DNA from: Sporosarcina luteola
Lineage (GTDB): Bacteria > Bacillota > Bacilli > Bacillales_A > Planococcaceae
Length of the DNA stretch: 64,000 nucleotides
Direction of reading: 5' to 3'
NCBI RefSeq assembly: GCF_023715535.1
Contig: NZ_JAMBOI010000002.1
Location: 496,001-560,000, forward strand
Shown here: positions 1 through 9,161 of the stretch, one piece after another
Numbering within the stretch: the first letter of the stretch is position 1
Layout: every line of letters begins with the position of its first letter
Notes under the pieces: model-generated
The model's input: only the letters and a program-made list of their open reading frames with translations
What the model was told of the DNA's origin: nothing
The model's database searches: none
Made by a program: the position numbers and the translations under genes

Positions 1-360
1 ACGGTTGATCTCATCCGCCAATACCATCTGGCTGAATATCGGTCCTTCTTTGAAGACAAAACGTTGAACCCCTTCCGGATTCCGTTCCAAAATGCTCGTC
101 CCTGTAATATCGGCCGGCATGAGATCCGGTGTAAATTGAATACGGGAAAAAGACAGATCCAAAACTTCCGATATCGTCCGGATCAGCATCGTCTTTCCTA
201 AGCCGGGCAGCCCCTCCAACAAGGCATGCCCATCCGCTAAAATGGAATAGATCGAGAATTCGACTGCTTCGTGTTGTCCTACAATGAATTTCCCGATTTC
301 CTCCCGTACTTCTGCAAGCCGTGTGCTCATTTCTTCAAATTGTTCTGGTGAAAACGACAT
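1..360 (-). CDS. MoxR-family AAA+ ATPase, N-terminal part (cut by window edge)
   Basis: Partial gene running off the left edge; the start codon is the ATG at 360-358. The visible 120 residues hold a MoxR-type Walker A (EGLPGLGKT) near residue 50, the QFTPDLMPADITG stretch and a Walker B-like LADEINR near the cut. MoxR ATPases act as chaperone-like AAA+ proteins, usually beside DUF58 and von Willebrand or DUF4129 proteins. It is the last visible gene of the 6060-to-1 operon, 22 bases after the DUF4175-like gene. A second, complete MoxR gene at 16258-17193 has the same motifs, so the window carries two related systems. The family is clear; the substrate is unknown. Confidence 0.9.
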   Translation of the reverse strand, partial: MSFSPEQFEEMSTRLAEVREEIGKFIVGQHEAVEFSIYSILADGHALLEGLPGLGKTMLIRTISEVLDLSFSRIQFTPDLMPADITGTSILERNPEGVQRFVFKEGPIFSQMVLADEINR

Positions 361-382
361 TTGTACAACTCCCATCCATTAG

Positions 383-1864
383 TCATTCGATTGATGAAAA
401 GTAATCGGAAAGGACCCGCTGTAAATCGGCAGGGAGGTTCATTTTATCCGAGCCTTTTAAATAGGCGTCTTTATAGCTTCCGATTACTTCTTGATACGGC
501 CGTAATGTTCCTCTTTCAACAAGGCCATCGCGTTCATTTTCTTCGATGAACTCTCCTTCTCCAAGCTTACCGCCTACAATAGATGGATCATTGGAATTTC
601 CCATTCTATCGGACGGAATTGAAAGTAGGTCGCGTCCACCTTTGCCAGTTCCTGCTCCTGACCCTTGTCCTTGGCCTTGGCCCTGACCTTGGCCTTGACC
701 TTGACCTTGACCTTCGCCCTGACCTTGACCTTCGCCCTGACCTTGACCTTCACCCTGGCCTTGACCTTCGCCCTGGCCTTGACCTTCGCCCTGGCCCTGG
801 CCTTGACCTTCGCCCTGGCCCTGGCCTTGACCTTCACCCTGACCTTGACCTTCGCCCTGGCCTTGACCTTCGCCCTGGCCTTGACCTTCGCCCTCACCTT
901 GACCTTGGCCTTGGCTGCCTCCGCCGCCTTGGGACTGACCAGTACCGGGCTTTGCGTTAGAACCAACTTGACCATTGCTAGTTGCTGGGGGATTCCCGGC
1001 ACTAGCCAAAGCCGGCAACGAAGGGGCTTTGCCGATTTTATTCAATGCACTTTGTGCTTTCCCTGCTTGCTGTGCGAGTTGGTCAACAATCGATTTAAGT
1101 TCTTCGAGTTCCTTTTCCTCGGACTCACTCAAACTGTCTTTAGAAGCATTCTTCTTGTCGGTCAATCTTTGTTCTTTCAACTTAAACTCTTTTTGCTTCT
1201 TAACCAATTCTCTTAATATATCTTCGGCCGTTTTTGTCTCTTCCAGTTTCTCCGCAAGTTCTGCTAACTCTTTTTTCTGTTCAGGATCTTTTTCCTTCTT
1301 CATCAAATCCGTTACTTCCTTCTTCAGTTCCTCGATAATTTCCTTTTCCTTGGCAACCGCTTTCGCTTCTTGTTGTGCCTCGGAAGGAAAAATGAGTAAG
1401 AGGAAGGAACATGTGAGCATAATTAGAAATCCTGTCAGCATTTTTCCATTCAGATATCTTTTATTACGTTTCGTAAATTGCGGATAAGCAATCCCCATCG
1501 CGCTTTCCGCCCGCTGCACAATCGCTTGCGCATAGTCTGAATGCTGAACGCGATCATCTAAAGCGGTGACGAGTAAATTATCCGGTACATATTGGTCCAG
1601 CTTCCAAACTGCCTCGTCTCGGCGCACGTTTTTCAGAAATAATACGACGAGCGATGCACTTAGAGCAATGACGGCGATCCAAAAGGCAATCCATTCATAA
1701 TGAGGCAATATGAACAATCGGGAAGCGGCAAGGAACAATGTGAACAACAAAGCGGTCATGAACAGCCCTGTTTGCAGCATATGGACAGATCGCTCGAGGC
1801 GCAATGATGCGAGAGCTTTTCCGACATACCGATGTAATGCTGTTTTCCCTTCCATCTGCTTCAC
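383..1864 (-). CDS. DUF4175-like membrane protein with a long Gly-Gln-Glu repeat
   Basis: A 493-residue protein: two membrane segments near residues 30-75, a third near 145-160, then a charged Lys/Glu-rich coiled-coil stretch (about 165-270), then a low-complexity tract of GQGQGE units (about 315-400), then a conserved-looking acidic tail. It resembles DUF4175 proteins, large membrane proteins of unknown role found in MoxR/ABC clusters. It lies 4 bases after the ABC permease gene and 22 bases before the MoxR gene, so it is probably cotranscribed. The repeat opens long ORFs in other frames; this frame is chosen because it is open beyond the repeat, has membrane segments and fits the operon. 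DUF assignment is from memory. Confidence 0.8.
   Translation of the reverse strand: MKQMEGKTALHRYVGKALASLRLERSVHMLQTGLFMTALLFTLFLAASRLFILPHYEWIAFWIAVIALSASLVVLFLKNVRRDEAVWKLDQYVPDNLLVTALDDRVQHSDYAQAIVQRAESAMGIAYPQFTKRNKRYLNGKMLTGFLIMLTCSFLLLIFPSEAQQEAKAVAKEKEIIEELKKEVTDLMKKEKDPEQKKELAELAEKLEETKTAEDILRELVKKQKEFKLKEQRLTDKKNASKDSLSESEEKELEELKSIVDQLAQQAGKAQSALNKIGKAPSLPALASAGNPPATSNGQVGSNAKPGTGQSQGGGGSQGQGQGEGEGQGQGEGQGQGEGQGQGEGQGQGQGEGQGQGQGEGQGQGEGQGQGEGQGQGEGQGQGEGQGQGQGQGQGQGQGQGSGAGTGKGGRDLLSIPSDRMGNSNDPSIVGGKLGEGEFIEENERDGLVERGTLRPYQEVIGSYKDAYLKGSDKMNLPADLQRVLSDYFSSIE
655..915 (-). repeat. In-gene tandem DNA repeat encoding GQGQGE units
   Basis: Read on the + strand, short units such as ccttgaccttcgccctgg recur without interruption, in 6-, 12- and 18-base multiples. 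In the minus reading frame they give alternating Gly-Gln and Gly-Glu dipeptides. The step is always a multiple of 3, so gain or loss of units would keep the frame. This is a likely site of length variation between strains and of assembly error. Confidence 0.9.
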
Positions 1865-1868
1865 CCCA

Positions 1869-2714
1869 TCATTTTAATCGTTTCATATTAACACGTAGTT
1901 TTTTCACAGCGATAAACAGAGCTAATGCAGTAACGATTCCGTAAAAAATCAAATAGCCTGCCCAGATCGGAAAATTGATCTTTGTCATTTCGGTGATCGA
2001 CCGATTTAATTCAGGCGATAGGAATGTCGCGAATAATACCGCCGGATTAATGGAAGCTAAAAACTGTCCTAGGTAAGAAGGCGATGTCACCGGGGTCCCC
2101 ATATGGTTAAATGCTTTCATTTGAATAACGATAATGAATAGAAAACCTGTCACTACTGACAAGAAAAGCATCATACCGTAAGTTGCAATCATGGAAACAA
2201 CTGTTCTTCGAATTAAAGTTGAGAACATGACGCCAATGCTGCCAATAGCAAGTAATGTAACAAATAGGAACAGGAAGATCTTCACGAAATCCCCTGGTGA
2301 GATTCCACCAAATAAGAAGACCAAACTGTAAACCGGAAGTCCTGCTACAATGAGCATCAGTAGAAAAGCCACCGAAGAAAGCATCTTACCGGAAATGATC
2401 TGAAAAGAGCTTTGCGATGTCGTCAATAAAATGGGCAACGTCTGTTTCTCCCTTTCCGAACTGATTGAACCAGCCGTCAATCCAGGGGCTGTAAACAATA
2501 CAAGCCCCAGCTGGATATAGGAGAGAAAGGCGAATAAGACAAAGCTTTGACTTGGCTTGAAATAGGAAGTTCCCGTCAAATTGACCGTCAGAAAAATATA
2601 ACCGAAGACAAAGATGCACATTGCCAACAGAAAGAAGAGAATCCCATTGAAACCTTTGAATGACCGGAATCTGAGCTTCAACTCTTTAAAAAGAACCGGA
2701 TTAGTAAAATTCAT
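1869..2714 (-). CDS. ABC-2 type transporter permease
   Basis: A 281-residue protein with about six hydrophobic segments and the layout of ABC-2 permeases: a cytoplasmic N-terminus (NPVLFKELKLRFRSFKG), a first membrane span near residue 25-47, and a loop with the SSEREKQTLPILLTT motif that contacts the ATPase. It should form a membrane complex with the ATPase encoded 2 bases upstream. Start is the ATG at 2714. The exported substrate cannot be read from sequence; neighbours (MoxR, DUF4175, a large membrane protein) suggest a cell-envelope role, which is inference. Confidence 0.85.
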   Translation of the reverse strand: MNFTNPVLFKELKLRFRSFKGFNGILFFLLAMCIFVFGYIFLTVNLTGTSYFKPSQSFVLFAFLSYIQLGLVLFTAPGLTAGSISSEREKQTLPILLTTSQSSFQIISGKMLSSVAFLLMLIVAGLPVYSLVFLFGGISPGDFVKIFLFLFVTLLAIGSIGVMFSTLIRRTVVSMIATYGMMLFLSVVTGFLFIIVIQMKAFNHMGTPVTSPSYLGQFLASINPAVLFATFLSPELNRSITEMTKINFPIWAGYLIFYGIVTALALFIAVKKLRVNMKRLK

Positions 2715-2716
2715 CT

Positions 2717-3646
2717 TCAGTCGGCCCCTTTCGTTATTTCCATAAAGACATCTTCCAAGTTCGTAACATGCTCCATGAAGGAGAGAATCGGCAGATCGTT
2801 GAGAATTGCCTGTTTCAGCATATCAATCTGCTCCGCTTCCTCACCTCTATAGATGAAGGAAACTCCTTCATCTCCTTCGAGTTTTTCAATTGAAGTGACA
2901 AAAGGCTGTTCTTCAAAAAATGAGATAGCTTCCGCGGATTGCGCCGCCAAACGGACGGTTATCATTTTTTCGCCTTGCAGCTTTTTCTGTATTTCTGCAA
3001 CAGAACCATGGGCTATCAGTTTGCCATTGTCAATGACACCGATTTCATCACACATCTCCGCCAATTCAGGCAAAATATGCGAAGATATTAAAATCGTCTT
3101 CCCCATGCCTTTTAACGTTTTTAAAATGTCGCGCATTTCAATTCGTGCCCGTGGATCCAACCCAGATGCCGGTTCATCCAAAATGAGCACTTTCGGATCG
3201 TGGATGAGGCATCTGGCCAAACATAATCTTTGCTTCATCCCCCGGGATAGTAGGTCGACATATGAATCTCTTTTATGTGAAAGATTCACTAATTCCAACA
3301 ACTGCGGAATAAGTTTCTTCCTATCTTCTTCCGGAATTCCGTAGCTGGCGCCATAAAAATCAAGGTATTCATCAGCCTTCAACTGATCATACACCCCAAA
3401 AAAATCGGGCATATAGCCGATCAGTTTACGAATGTCAGCAGGTTTTTCCCGCACGCTTACCCCGTTAATAATCACATCGCCTGAAGTCGGCTGCAACAAC
3501 GTGGAAACGATGAGGAATGTCGTGGATTTTCCGGCGCCATTGGCACCGACAAATCCGAAGACAGTTCCTTCGTCTAATGTTAAATTCAAATCATCAAGGG
3601 CAGTGAATTGACCATATTTCTTCGTCAAACCTTTAATCTCAATCAT
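2717..3646 (-). CDS. ABC transporter ATP-binding protein
   Basis: A 309-residue ATPase with Walker A (GANGAGKST), Q-loop region (YMPDFFGVYDQ), signature LSRGMKQRL (a variant of LSGGQ seen in the CcmA/NatA export group), Walker B (VLILDEPASGLDP) and the H-loop (SSHILPE). The C-terminal ~80 residues are the extra domain common in ABC-2 exporters. Its start overlaps the stop of the upstream 805-residue gene by 4 bases (ATGA), and the permease gene follows after 2 bases, which points to coupled translation of an exporter. Confidence 0.92.
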   Translation of the reverse strand: MIEIKGLTKKYGQFTALDDLNLTLDEGTVFGFVGANGAGKSTTFLIVSTLLQPTSGDVIINGVSVREKPADIRKLIGYMPDFFGVYDQLKADEYLDFYGASYGIPEEDRKKLIPQLLELVNLSHKRDSYVDLLSRGMKQRLCLARCLIHDPKVLILDEPASGLDPRARIEMRDILKTLKGMGKTILISSHILPELAEMCDEIGVIDNGKLIAHGSVAEIQKKLQGEKMITVRLAAQSAEAISFFEEQPFVTSIEKLEGDEGVSFIYRGEEAEQIDMLKQAILNDLPILSFMEHVTNLEDVFMEITKGAD

Positions 3647-6060
3647 TTCTTCACCTCGCCATGCAACTGGATAGTAGGCGGTTGCCCTTCATTGCCGTGT
3701 TGCTTATTAATGAACTCCATCCTGAATGTCACTTTTCCATTCGCCGTTATATAGTCATCAATTGAATCCAATGTCAATTTCCTTTCGGATTCAAGTGCAT
3801 CATACGTTTGTGTTTTGACATTCCAGATTTGTAAAGTGTATAACTGCCTTTGTATTTTCGAAATGTCCATTGATTTCCAGACAGATACTTTTTGCACTAG
3901 ATCCTCGGGCACTTGCCACGTTTGGATATACGTATCTTCATCAAAATAATACGTATTCGCCGCATACCCGACAGGATGGGCCTGTATGTTATTTGCCTCA
4001 GAAATGAGATTCATCGTCATCATTTCAGGGTCTACTGTAAAGCTTCCGCTAAACTCGACTTTCGGTGCGAACGACTGCGATAGCAATGTTAACGAATCAG
4101 TCGCCGCCTTTGTTTTTACGAGTTCAATTGGTACGAGTTTTGTGTCCGTATAGCCAATGAGCGCCGGCTTCGGATTATTGCTCATGAACTCACCTGAGAA
4201 TGTTATTAGACTGTCTTTTCTCATTTTCGTCAGATCATCGGTCGATGCAGGCATTTGCCCCATATGCATCGAGTTGGAAGAACGTTTTCGAACCAATGTC
4301 GAGGTCTTCAACGTTTCATTAACCTTCATTGTTTCGCCAGGACCCAGATCACCAATTTTTATTCTACTCGTTCCAGACCAAATAGCAATGTCGTTCACTG
4401 GAAACGGGAAATTGTTTGTAATTTCACCTGTCAGCTGTTTGTCTTTCACCGTCAAATTAATATCGAAATTTCCGACTTCTTCTAATACTGTTTGCCCGTA
4501 AACTGTCGCAACATCCCAATAGCCGATTCCACGAAGATGCAAATTCGAACCGGAAGCATTCCTCTCAAGAATCGCCCGCTTATGCGAATTGGCCCCCATT
4601 GAAGAAGGTCCGAACAGCCCCATGGAGTAGGGAGTGTAGGTAGACATTGCCGTTTCTTTCGGTGCTGAAAAAATAAAATCGTCTGCTTTGTTCGTCAAGA
4701 TCGATTCAACGAAATAGCCGGTCAATCTTCCGTCCTGCTCCACATCGAATATGGAAGTTTGCTGGAGTTGTGCCTGCCCGATCCGATCACGCGCCCCATA
4801 CGCGAAAATGAAAACGGAGACGCCAACGGATATCGCCGGAATAATCCACCAGGCATGTTCTCGCTTGTCTTTCCTCTTTAAAACGATATACAAGACCGGA
4901 ATGATGATAATAATATAGAAGATGATCACACCGAAAAGAAATGGTGCAGAAACTTTAAAGGATGGAAATAGTTCATTCGAATTCCCTATAGTCCACCGCA
5001 ATGATTCCATCGGATCGTTATAATACGGCATCATGCCGCCTGCAGTCGCTGCTTGACTTGCCGTATCGAGCAAAGTTTTCCACACTGCTGCAGCTCCATG
5101 CATTTTTGAAAAAGGCTCATCCCCTATAGAAAACGCCGTTTGCATAACAAGCCCTTTGCCAAGGGGTTTTGAAGCGGCCAGAATGTCCGCTTCTTTGGAA
5201 AAAACAACTTTCGAATCAGGATTTAAAGTGGCTGAAGCTATAGTGATTTCCTTATCAAAATCTTCTCTGGACGTCCATTCATTGAAAGCTTCCGGGTCGA
5301 TTGTCTTCTTTCCGTTGAGCGTCAATGGCAAATGCTCTGCAAATATACCAGACTCCGCCGCAAGATGATCTGAACCGCCGAAAATGATGATGCCGCCCGA
5401 GCGGACCCAGTTTAGAATCGCTTCCTGCTCAACTGCTGACATGTCTGCTATGGGATATTCGTCCACGATAATCATATCCGTCGGTCCCCATCCAGCCGCT
5501 TCTTCCGGCAGCTTCAACGCTGCGATTTTAGAAGCATCAATCATTTGAGTGTTAGGAAAGTTGGTTAAGCGCATCCCCTTCAAAGCGGACAAACGGTCGA
5601 TGTTGTCGGTGAAAGCAGTCATGATTTTCGTATCGTCGTGATACATCGCAACTGTGATTTGCTGGCTTCCTTTATGGTCGATCTCCTTGCCTTTTTTCCA
5701 TCCACCTTCGTAAAAGTAGATGGATTTCGCATTCATTCCATACATATTGAAATCGAACATTTTTTGATTGATGAATGTAACGGTTTTCGTTTCTCCCGCC
5801 TGGATATCCAGTGGAAATACTTCACCGACGCCGGATTCATATGACTGCTGTGTATCTATGACCATATCGCCGGTGAATGCGGTTGCTCCGTTATTTTCGA
5901 TTTCGACCGTAATCGGAGCACCTTTGCCGTATTTCGCTTTTCCATCAAATCCCGCAGTCACCTTAACTTTTAGTTCAGGTGCAGCGGATGCATGGATTTC
6001 CGGCACAAATAAGCAAAAAACTATTATGGCGAGTATGATTCCCCACTGTTTCTTCCACAT
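3643..6060 (-). CDS. Large secreted/membrane protein, first gene of the ABC/MoxR operon
   Basis: An 805-residue protein of no firm family. Residues 1-27 form a signal peptide (WGIILAIIVFCLFVPEIHASA). Residues ~200-235 (WVRSGGIIIFGGSDH) resemble the glutamine-amidotransferase-like/DUF4350 fold seen in MoxR clusters. Two membrane segments lie near 370-420, with a short Lys/Arg loop (KRKDKREHAWW), followed by a ~380-residue extracytoplasmic C-terminal part rich in beta-type sequence. It starts the operon and overlaps the ABC ATPase by 4 bases. It is probably an extracytoplasmic sensor or partner of the exporter; that role is inference. Confidence 0.75.
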   Translation of the reverse strand: MWKKQWGIILAIIVFCLFVPEIHASAAPELKVKVTAGFDGKAKYGKGAPITVEIENNGATAFTGDMVIDTQQSYESGVGEVFPLDIQAGETKTVTFINQKMFDFNMYGMNAKSIYFYEGGWKKGKEIDHKGSQQITVAMYHDDTKIMTAFTDNIDRLSALKGMRLTNFPNTQMIDASKIAALKLPEEAAGWGPTDMIIVDEYPIADMSAVEQEAILNWVRSGGIIIFGGSDHLAAESGIFAEHLPLTLNGKKTIDPEAFNEWTSREDFDKEITIASATLNPDSKVVFSKEADILAASKPLGKGLVMQTAFSIGDEPFSKMHGAAAVWKTLLDTASQAATAGGMMPYYNDPMESLRWTIGNSNELFPSFKVSAPFLFGVIIFYIIIIIPVLYIVLKRKDKREHAWWIIPAISVGVSVFIFAYGARDRIGQAQLQQTSIFDVEQDGRLTGYFVESILTNKADDFIFSAPKETAMSTYTPYSMGLFGPSSMGANSHKRAILERNASGSNLHLRGIGYWDVATVYGQTVLEEVGNFDINLTVKDKQLTGEITNNFPFPVNDIAIWSGTSRIKIGDLGPGETMKVNETLKTSTLVRKRSSNSMHMGQMPASTDDLTKMRKDSLITFSGEFMSNNPKPALIGYTDTKLVPIELVKTKAATDSLTLLSQSFAPKVEFSGSFTVDPEMMTMNLISEANNIQAHPVGYAANTYYFDEDTYIQTWQVPEDLVQKVSVWKSMDISKIQRQLYTLQIWNVKTQTYDALESERKLTLDSIDDYITANGKVTFRMEFINKQHGNEGQPPTIQLHGEVKK

Positions 6061-6140
6061 ATTGCAACCCCCAATTGGACACCGCCAATATTCTGTATAC
6101 CTTCTTTAATTAGTACGTAGCAAAATTAGGAAAGTTCCTT

Positions 6141-7031
6141 TTACTTCAATTCTTTTCTTAACTTTTCGGCATGTGCATCAAGGACTTCCATAAAGGCGCT
6201 CACTTGCTTCAGTTCAAAAGTGGAATCATAGCCGATCAACCAAGTATCCCTCGTCAATTCAAATTCTTCCTCGCTATTCAGTAAAGGGATTTTATTCACT
6301 GTTTCGTCTCCCGTCAGCGTGATGGAAGGCAAAATTGCATAACCGATTCCATTCAATGCCAACTGCTTGCATGTTTCAATCTGATCGACGGTAATTTGCC
6401 TTCTCGGATACTGTGAAAAATGACGCTGCCACCACCGTTGAATTTCCATGTAATAATTGGAGTCGCTTTTAAACTGAATGAACGGCCGCTTTGTTTCTAC
6501 CAATTCATTAATCGATGTAATCTCTTGATCAACCAAATAGAGGCGGTCCCTGAACAAATAGGTCTTCCTACTTTTCCAATCCACCTGTCCTCGCACGATC
6601 CCGACATGGGCTTCCCCTTCATAGAGTGCTTTCACAATTTCCGAGCTCCAGCCCGTCATCAAGGAAATTTTCGCATCCGGATACATGCTGACAAATTCTT
6701 TCAACACTTGTGGCAGCCATGTTTGCCCAACGATGGAAGCGCAGGCGATTTTAAGGGTACCGTGTACTTTATCCGCCAAAGATGCGATCATCTCCGCGGT
6801 TTCCTCTTTTTTCTGGATCGTCTCCTTTGCGAAAGCAATTACAAGCTCACCTGCCGGAGTCGGCTCCAACCCTTTTTGAGAACGGATAAACAGCATCGTT
6901 CCCCAATCTTTCTCTATCGTCTGCAGGCGTTGGGACAAGGCTGGCTGAGATAGAAAAAGCCGTTCAGCCGCCTTGCGCATATTGCCTTCTTCCGCCAAGG
7001 CTTTAATGATTTCCAGCTCAGTTGTCGTCAT
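6141..7031 (-). CDS. ccpC: LysR-family regulator CcpC
   Basis: A 296-residue LysR regulator. The helix-turn-helix is at about 15-60 (MRKAAERLFLSQPALSQRLQ) and the effector domain holds SIVGQTWLPQVLK, LMTGWSSEIV, RPFIQFKSDSNY and QIETCKQLALNGIGYAILPS, which match B. subtilis CcpC as I remember it. CcpC represses citrate synthase and aconitase genes and responds to citrate. The start at 7031 (MTTTELEI) is chosen over the longer hydrophobic extension because AGGTGG lies 6 bases upstream. The gene overlaps the end of the MFS gene by 14 bases. In B. subtilis ccpC follows ykuL (darB) directly; here an exporter gene sits between. Confidence 0.88.
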   Translation of the reverse strand: MTTTELEIIKALAEEGNMRKAAERLFLSQPALSQRLQTIEKDWGTMLFIRSQKGLEPTPAGELVIAFAKETIQKKEETAEMIASLADKVHGTLKIACASIVGQTWLPQVLKEFVSMYPDAKISLMTGWSSEIVKALYEGEAHVGIVRGQVDWKSRKTYLFRDRLYLVDQEITSINELVETKRPFIQFKSDSNYYMEIQRWWQRHFSQYPRRQITVDQIETCKQLALNGIGYAILPSITLTGDETVNKIPLLNSEEEFELTRDTWLIGYDSTFELKQVSAFMEVLDAHAEKLRKELK

Positions 7032-8505
7032 GAAGAACCACCTTTCCCCTCGGTATCCGCAATATGAGCAGCAGGCTAATAACAGCAAAAACAAGTACAG
7101 CCACATACACCCATTGCAAAGACCCATCCAGCGCTTGCTGTAAAATATTCATCTTTGAAGCGGATACTGTCGACCTTGACTCTTCAGTCAATAAAAGATT
7201 AATATCATTCACTTCATAATCGAGATTTTTCCCTCGGAACGTCGACATCAATGATCCATTCAATACTGCGCCAAAAATAGCCGCGCCAATCGTATTTCCG
7301 AAATTCCGCATAAACATATTCGCCGCAGTTGCCGATCCCCTTTGTTCACGGCTGACAGCCCCTTGGATCGTTACGATGAAGGATGTGCTCGTCAAGCCCA
7401 TTCCGATACCTACGAAAAAGCTTGAACATGCTGCCCATAAAGGACCCGATTCGCCCGTCATCCAAACAAACATGAGTGAACCTATTACAAGTGAGATGCC
7501 ACCCGCAAAGGAAACATTGAACGTGCCGAACTTGATCAACAAATGGCCAGCAATGGAAGATGCAATTGGCCAACCAATCGACATGGCGGTCAATGTGAAC
7601 CCTGCAATCATAGCAGACTGTTCCATGACGCCAGTTACGTAGGTGGGCAGGTACGAGGACACACCAATCAGAATTACACCCGTAGTCAATGAAACAAGAT
7701 TGGCATACAGAATAACGGGGTTCTTCCAAATGGCAAAAGGCATCATCGGATCTTCTGCCTTCCTTTCGGTCCAAATGAACAATGTAAAGAGCCCGGCGCC
7801 TAAAATAATAAGGAGAAGGCTTGTCGACGATGACCTTCCAAAGGATTGTCCGCCTTCAACAAGCCAAAATAGGATGATCGATAGTGAAGTCGTCAATAAC
7901 GCGGCTCCCTTTATATCAATTGCCACTTTTCTCTCGGTAGCCGGTTCTTGAAGGAAGAAGTAAATTCCCACCATTGCCAATAAACCTAGCGGTACATTGA
8001 CCCAAAAAACATATTTCCAATCCCAGTATTGGACAATCAAACCTCCAATTACCGGGCCTGACACTGCCGATATGCCCCACACACTCGATAAATACCCTTG
8101 GATTTTAGCCCGTTCCTCAGTGGAATATATATCCCCGACGATGGTTGTCGCTATCGGCATAACAGCCCCTGCTCCCAAGCCTTGGATCAATCTGAAAATA
8201 ATGAGCATTTCCATCGATGTGGCGAATCCGCAAAGAATGGAACCGAATAGGAAAATCGATAAACCTACGAAGAATATCGGTTTTCGACCGAATAGATCGG
8301 CTAACTTTCCATAAATAAGGACGGTAACGGTACTCATAAGCAAATAGGCGGAAAAAATCCAACTATATCTCGAGAAGCCTCCAAGCTCGCCTGCAATGGC
8401 AGGCATCGCCGTTGAAACGATCGTCGCCTCAACAGCACCGACAAACATCGCCAACATAACAGATATGAGGACGAGCGGACGATTGGTCTTTTTATGTAAT
8501 TTCAT
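7018..8505 (-). CDS. DHA2-family (14-span) MFS multidrug exporter
   Basis: A 495-residue permease with about 14 hydrophobic spans. It shows the MFS motif A in the loop after span 2 (GKLADLFGRKPIFF, ~65-80), IQGLGAGAVMPIA in span 4, and the antiporter motif C in span 5 (GISAVSGPVIGGLIV). These are typical of the proton-coupled EmrB/QacA drug-export group. The last 14 bases overlap the start of ccpC, and a terminator at 8541-8565 separates it from darB. The substrate is unknown. It is not part of the ykuL-ccpC pair of B. subtilis, so it looks like a later insertion. Confidence 0.9.
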   Translation of the reverse strand: MKLHKKTNRPLVLISVMLAMFVGAVEATIVSTAMPAIAGELGGFSRYSWIFSAYLLMSTVTVLIYGKLADLFGRKPIFFVGLSIFLFGSILCGFATSMEMLIIFRLIQGLGAGAVMPIATTIVGDIYSTEERAKIQGYLSSVWGISAVSGPVIGGLIVQYWDWKYVFWVNVPLGLLAMVGIYFFLQEPATERKVAIDIKGAALLTTSLSIILFWLVEGGQSFGRSSSTSLLLIILGAGLFTLFIWTERKAEDPMMPFAIWKNPVILYANLVSLTTGVILIGVSSYLPTYVTGVMEQSAMIAGFTLTAMSIGWPIASSIAGHLLIKFGTFNVSFAGGISLVIGSLMFVWMTGESGPLWAACSSFFVGIGMGLTSTSFIVTIQGAVSREQRGSATAANMFMRNFGNTIGAAIFGAVLNGSLMSTFRGKNLDYEVNDINLLLTEESRSTVSASKMNILQQALDGSLQWVYVAVLVFAVISLLLILRIPRGKVVLHDDN

Positions 8506-8540
8506 TTACAATCCCCTTTCCACCAAAAAAGCCGATAAAT

Positions 8541-8565
8541 AAGAAAAGGCCCCTATTGGAGCCTT
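8541..8565 (-). terminator. Terminator after darB
   Basis: On the minus strand AAGGCTCC-aata-GGGGCCTT forms an 8-bp stem followed by TTCTTATTT. It lies 28 bases past the darB stop. Confidence 0.75.
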
Positions 8566-8592
8566 CTATTCAAGGAAAAATCCTTGGGAAAA

Positions 8593-9030
8593 TTACTTCA
8601 TGTAAAGATATTTTTTGAATTCTTTCAACATGACTCTTCTTGTAAGTATACCCGCAAATGTGCCGTCTTCTTCAGTGACACATAGGAATGTGTGATTAAT
8701 GAGTAAATCCAATCCTTTTTGGAATTTATCAGTTGTTTTAATAGCTGGGATGTCAGTTTGCATAATCTGATCTACTTTCAGATCTGCCAGCTTTTCATAT
8801 TCGATCCGTTCCAATCCCAATATTGAGTCTGTGATCATCCCAATCCCTAGAAGTCCCTTTAGATGGCTCTTTACATCAATGACAGGTATTGCAGAATAAC
8901 CGGTTTTCGTCAGGACGAGAAGGGCGTGTTCAGCATTGTTGCCGACTTGCACGCATGCCACTTTTTCAGCAGGAATCAAATAATCGGCAATCGGCACCTG
9001 AAGAAAATCCCTGTTATTTACAGAAATCAT
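8593..9030 (-). CDS. darB: CBS-domain c-di-AMP-binding protein DarB (CbpB/YkuL)
   Basis: A 145-residue protein made of two CBS domains. VGNNAEHALLVLTKTGYSAIP, GLLGIGMI, LGLERIEYEKL, MQTDIPAI and GILTRRVMLKE closely match the B. subtilis YkuL sequence I remember. DarB binds cyclic di-AMP and, when free, stimulates (p)ppGpp synthesis by Rel and pyruvate carboxylase. The start at 9030 (MISVNN) is preferred over the ATG at 9063: GAAGGAG lies ~9 bases upstream and it aligns with the family start. Confidence 0.9.
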   Translation of the reverse strand: MISVNNRDFLQVPIADYLIPAEKVACVQVGNNAEHALLVLTKTGYSAIPVIDVKSHLKGLLGIGMITDSILGLERIEYEKLADLKVDQIMQTDIPAIKTTDKFQKGLDLLINHTFLCVTEEDGTFAGILTRRVMLKEFKKYLYMK

Positions 9031-9134
9031 TAAAAATCGCTCCTTCTGATCATAAGCTTTCATAACAATTCTACAACCCTATCATACCATAAGAGTCAGT
9101 GAACATCCCATCGAATTATGAAAATTGTTCCATT

Positions 9135-9161
9135 AGAAAACCTCTTCCTATATGGAAGAGG
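9135..9161 (-). terminator. Terminator overlapping the stop of the 78-residue membrane gene
   Basis: CCTCTTCC-atata-GGAAGAGG is a perfect 8-bp stem on the minus strand followed by TTTTC. It includes the TAG stop codon at 9150-9148. Confidence 0.7.

Noticed and set aside
665..1216. Long plus-strand ORF of Leu/Ala/Thr repeats
   Set aside because: It is a frame-shifted reading of the GQGQGE repeat; the minus-frame protein has membrane spans and an operon context.
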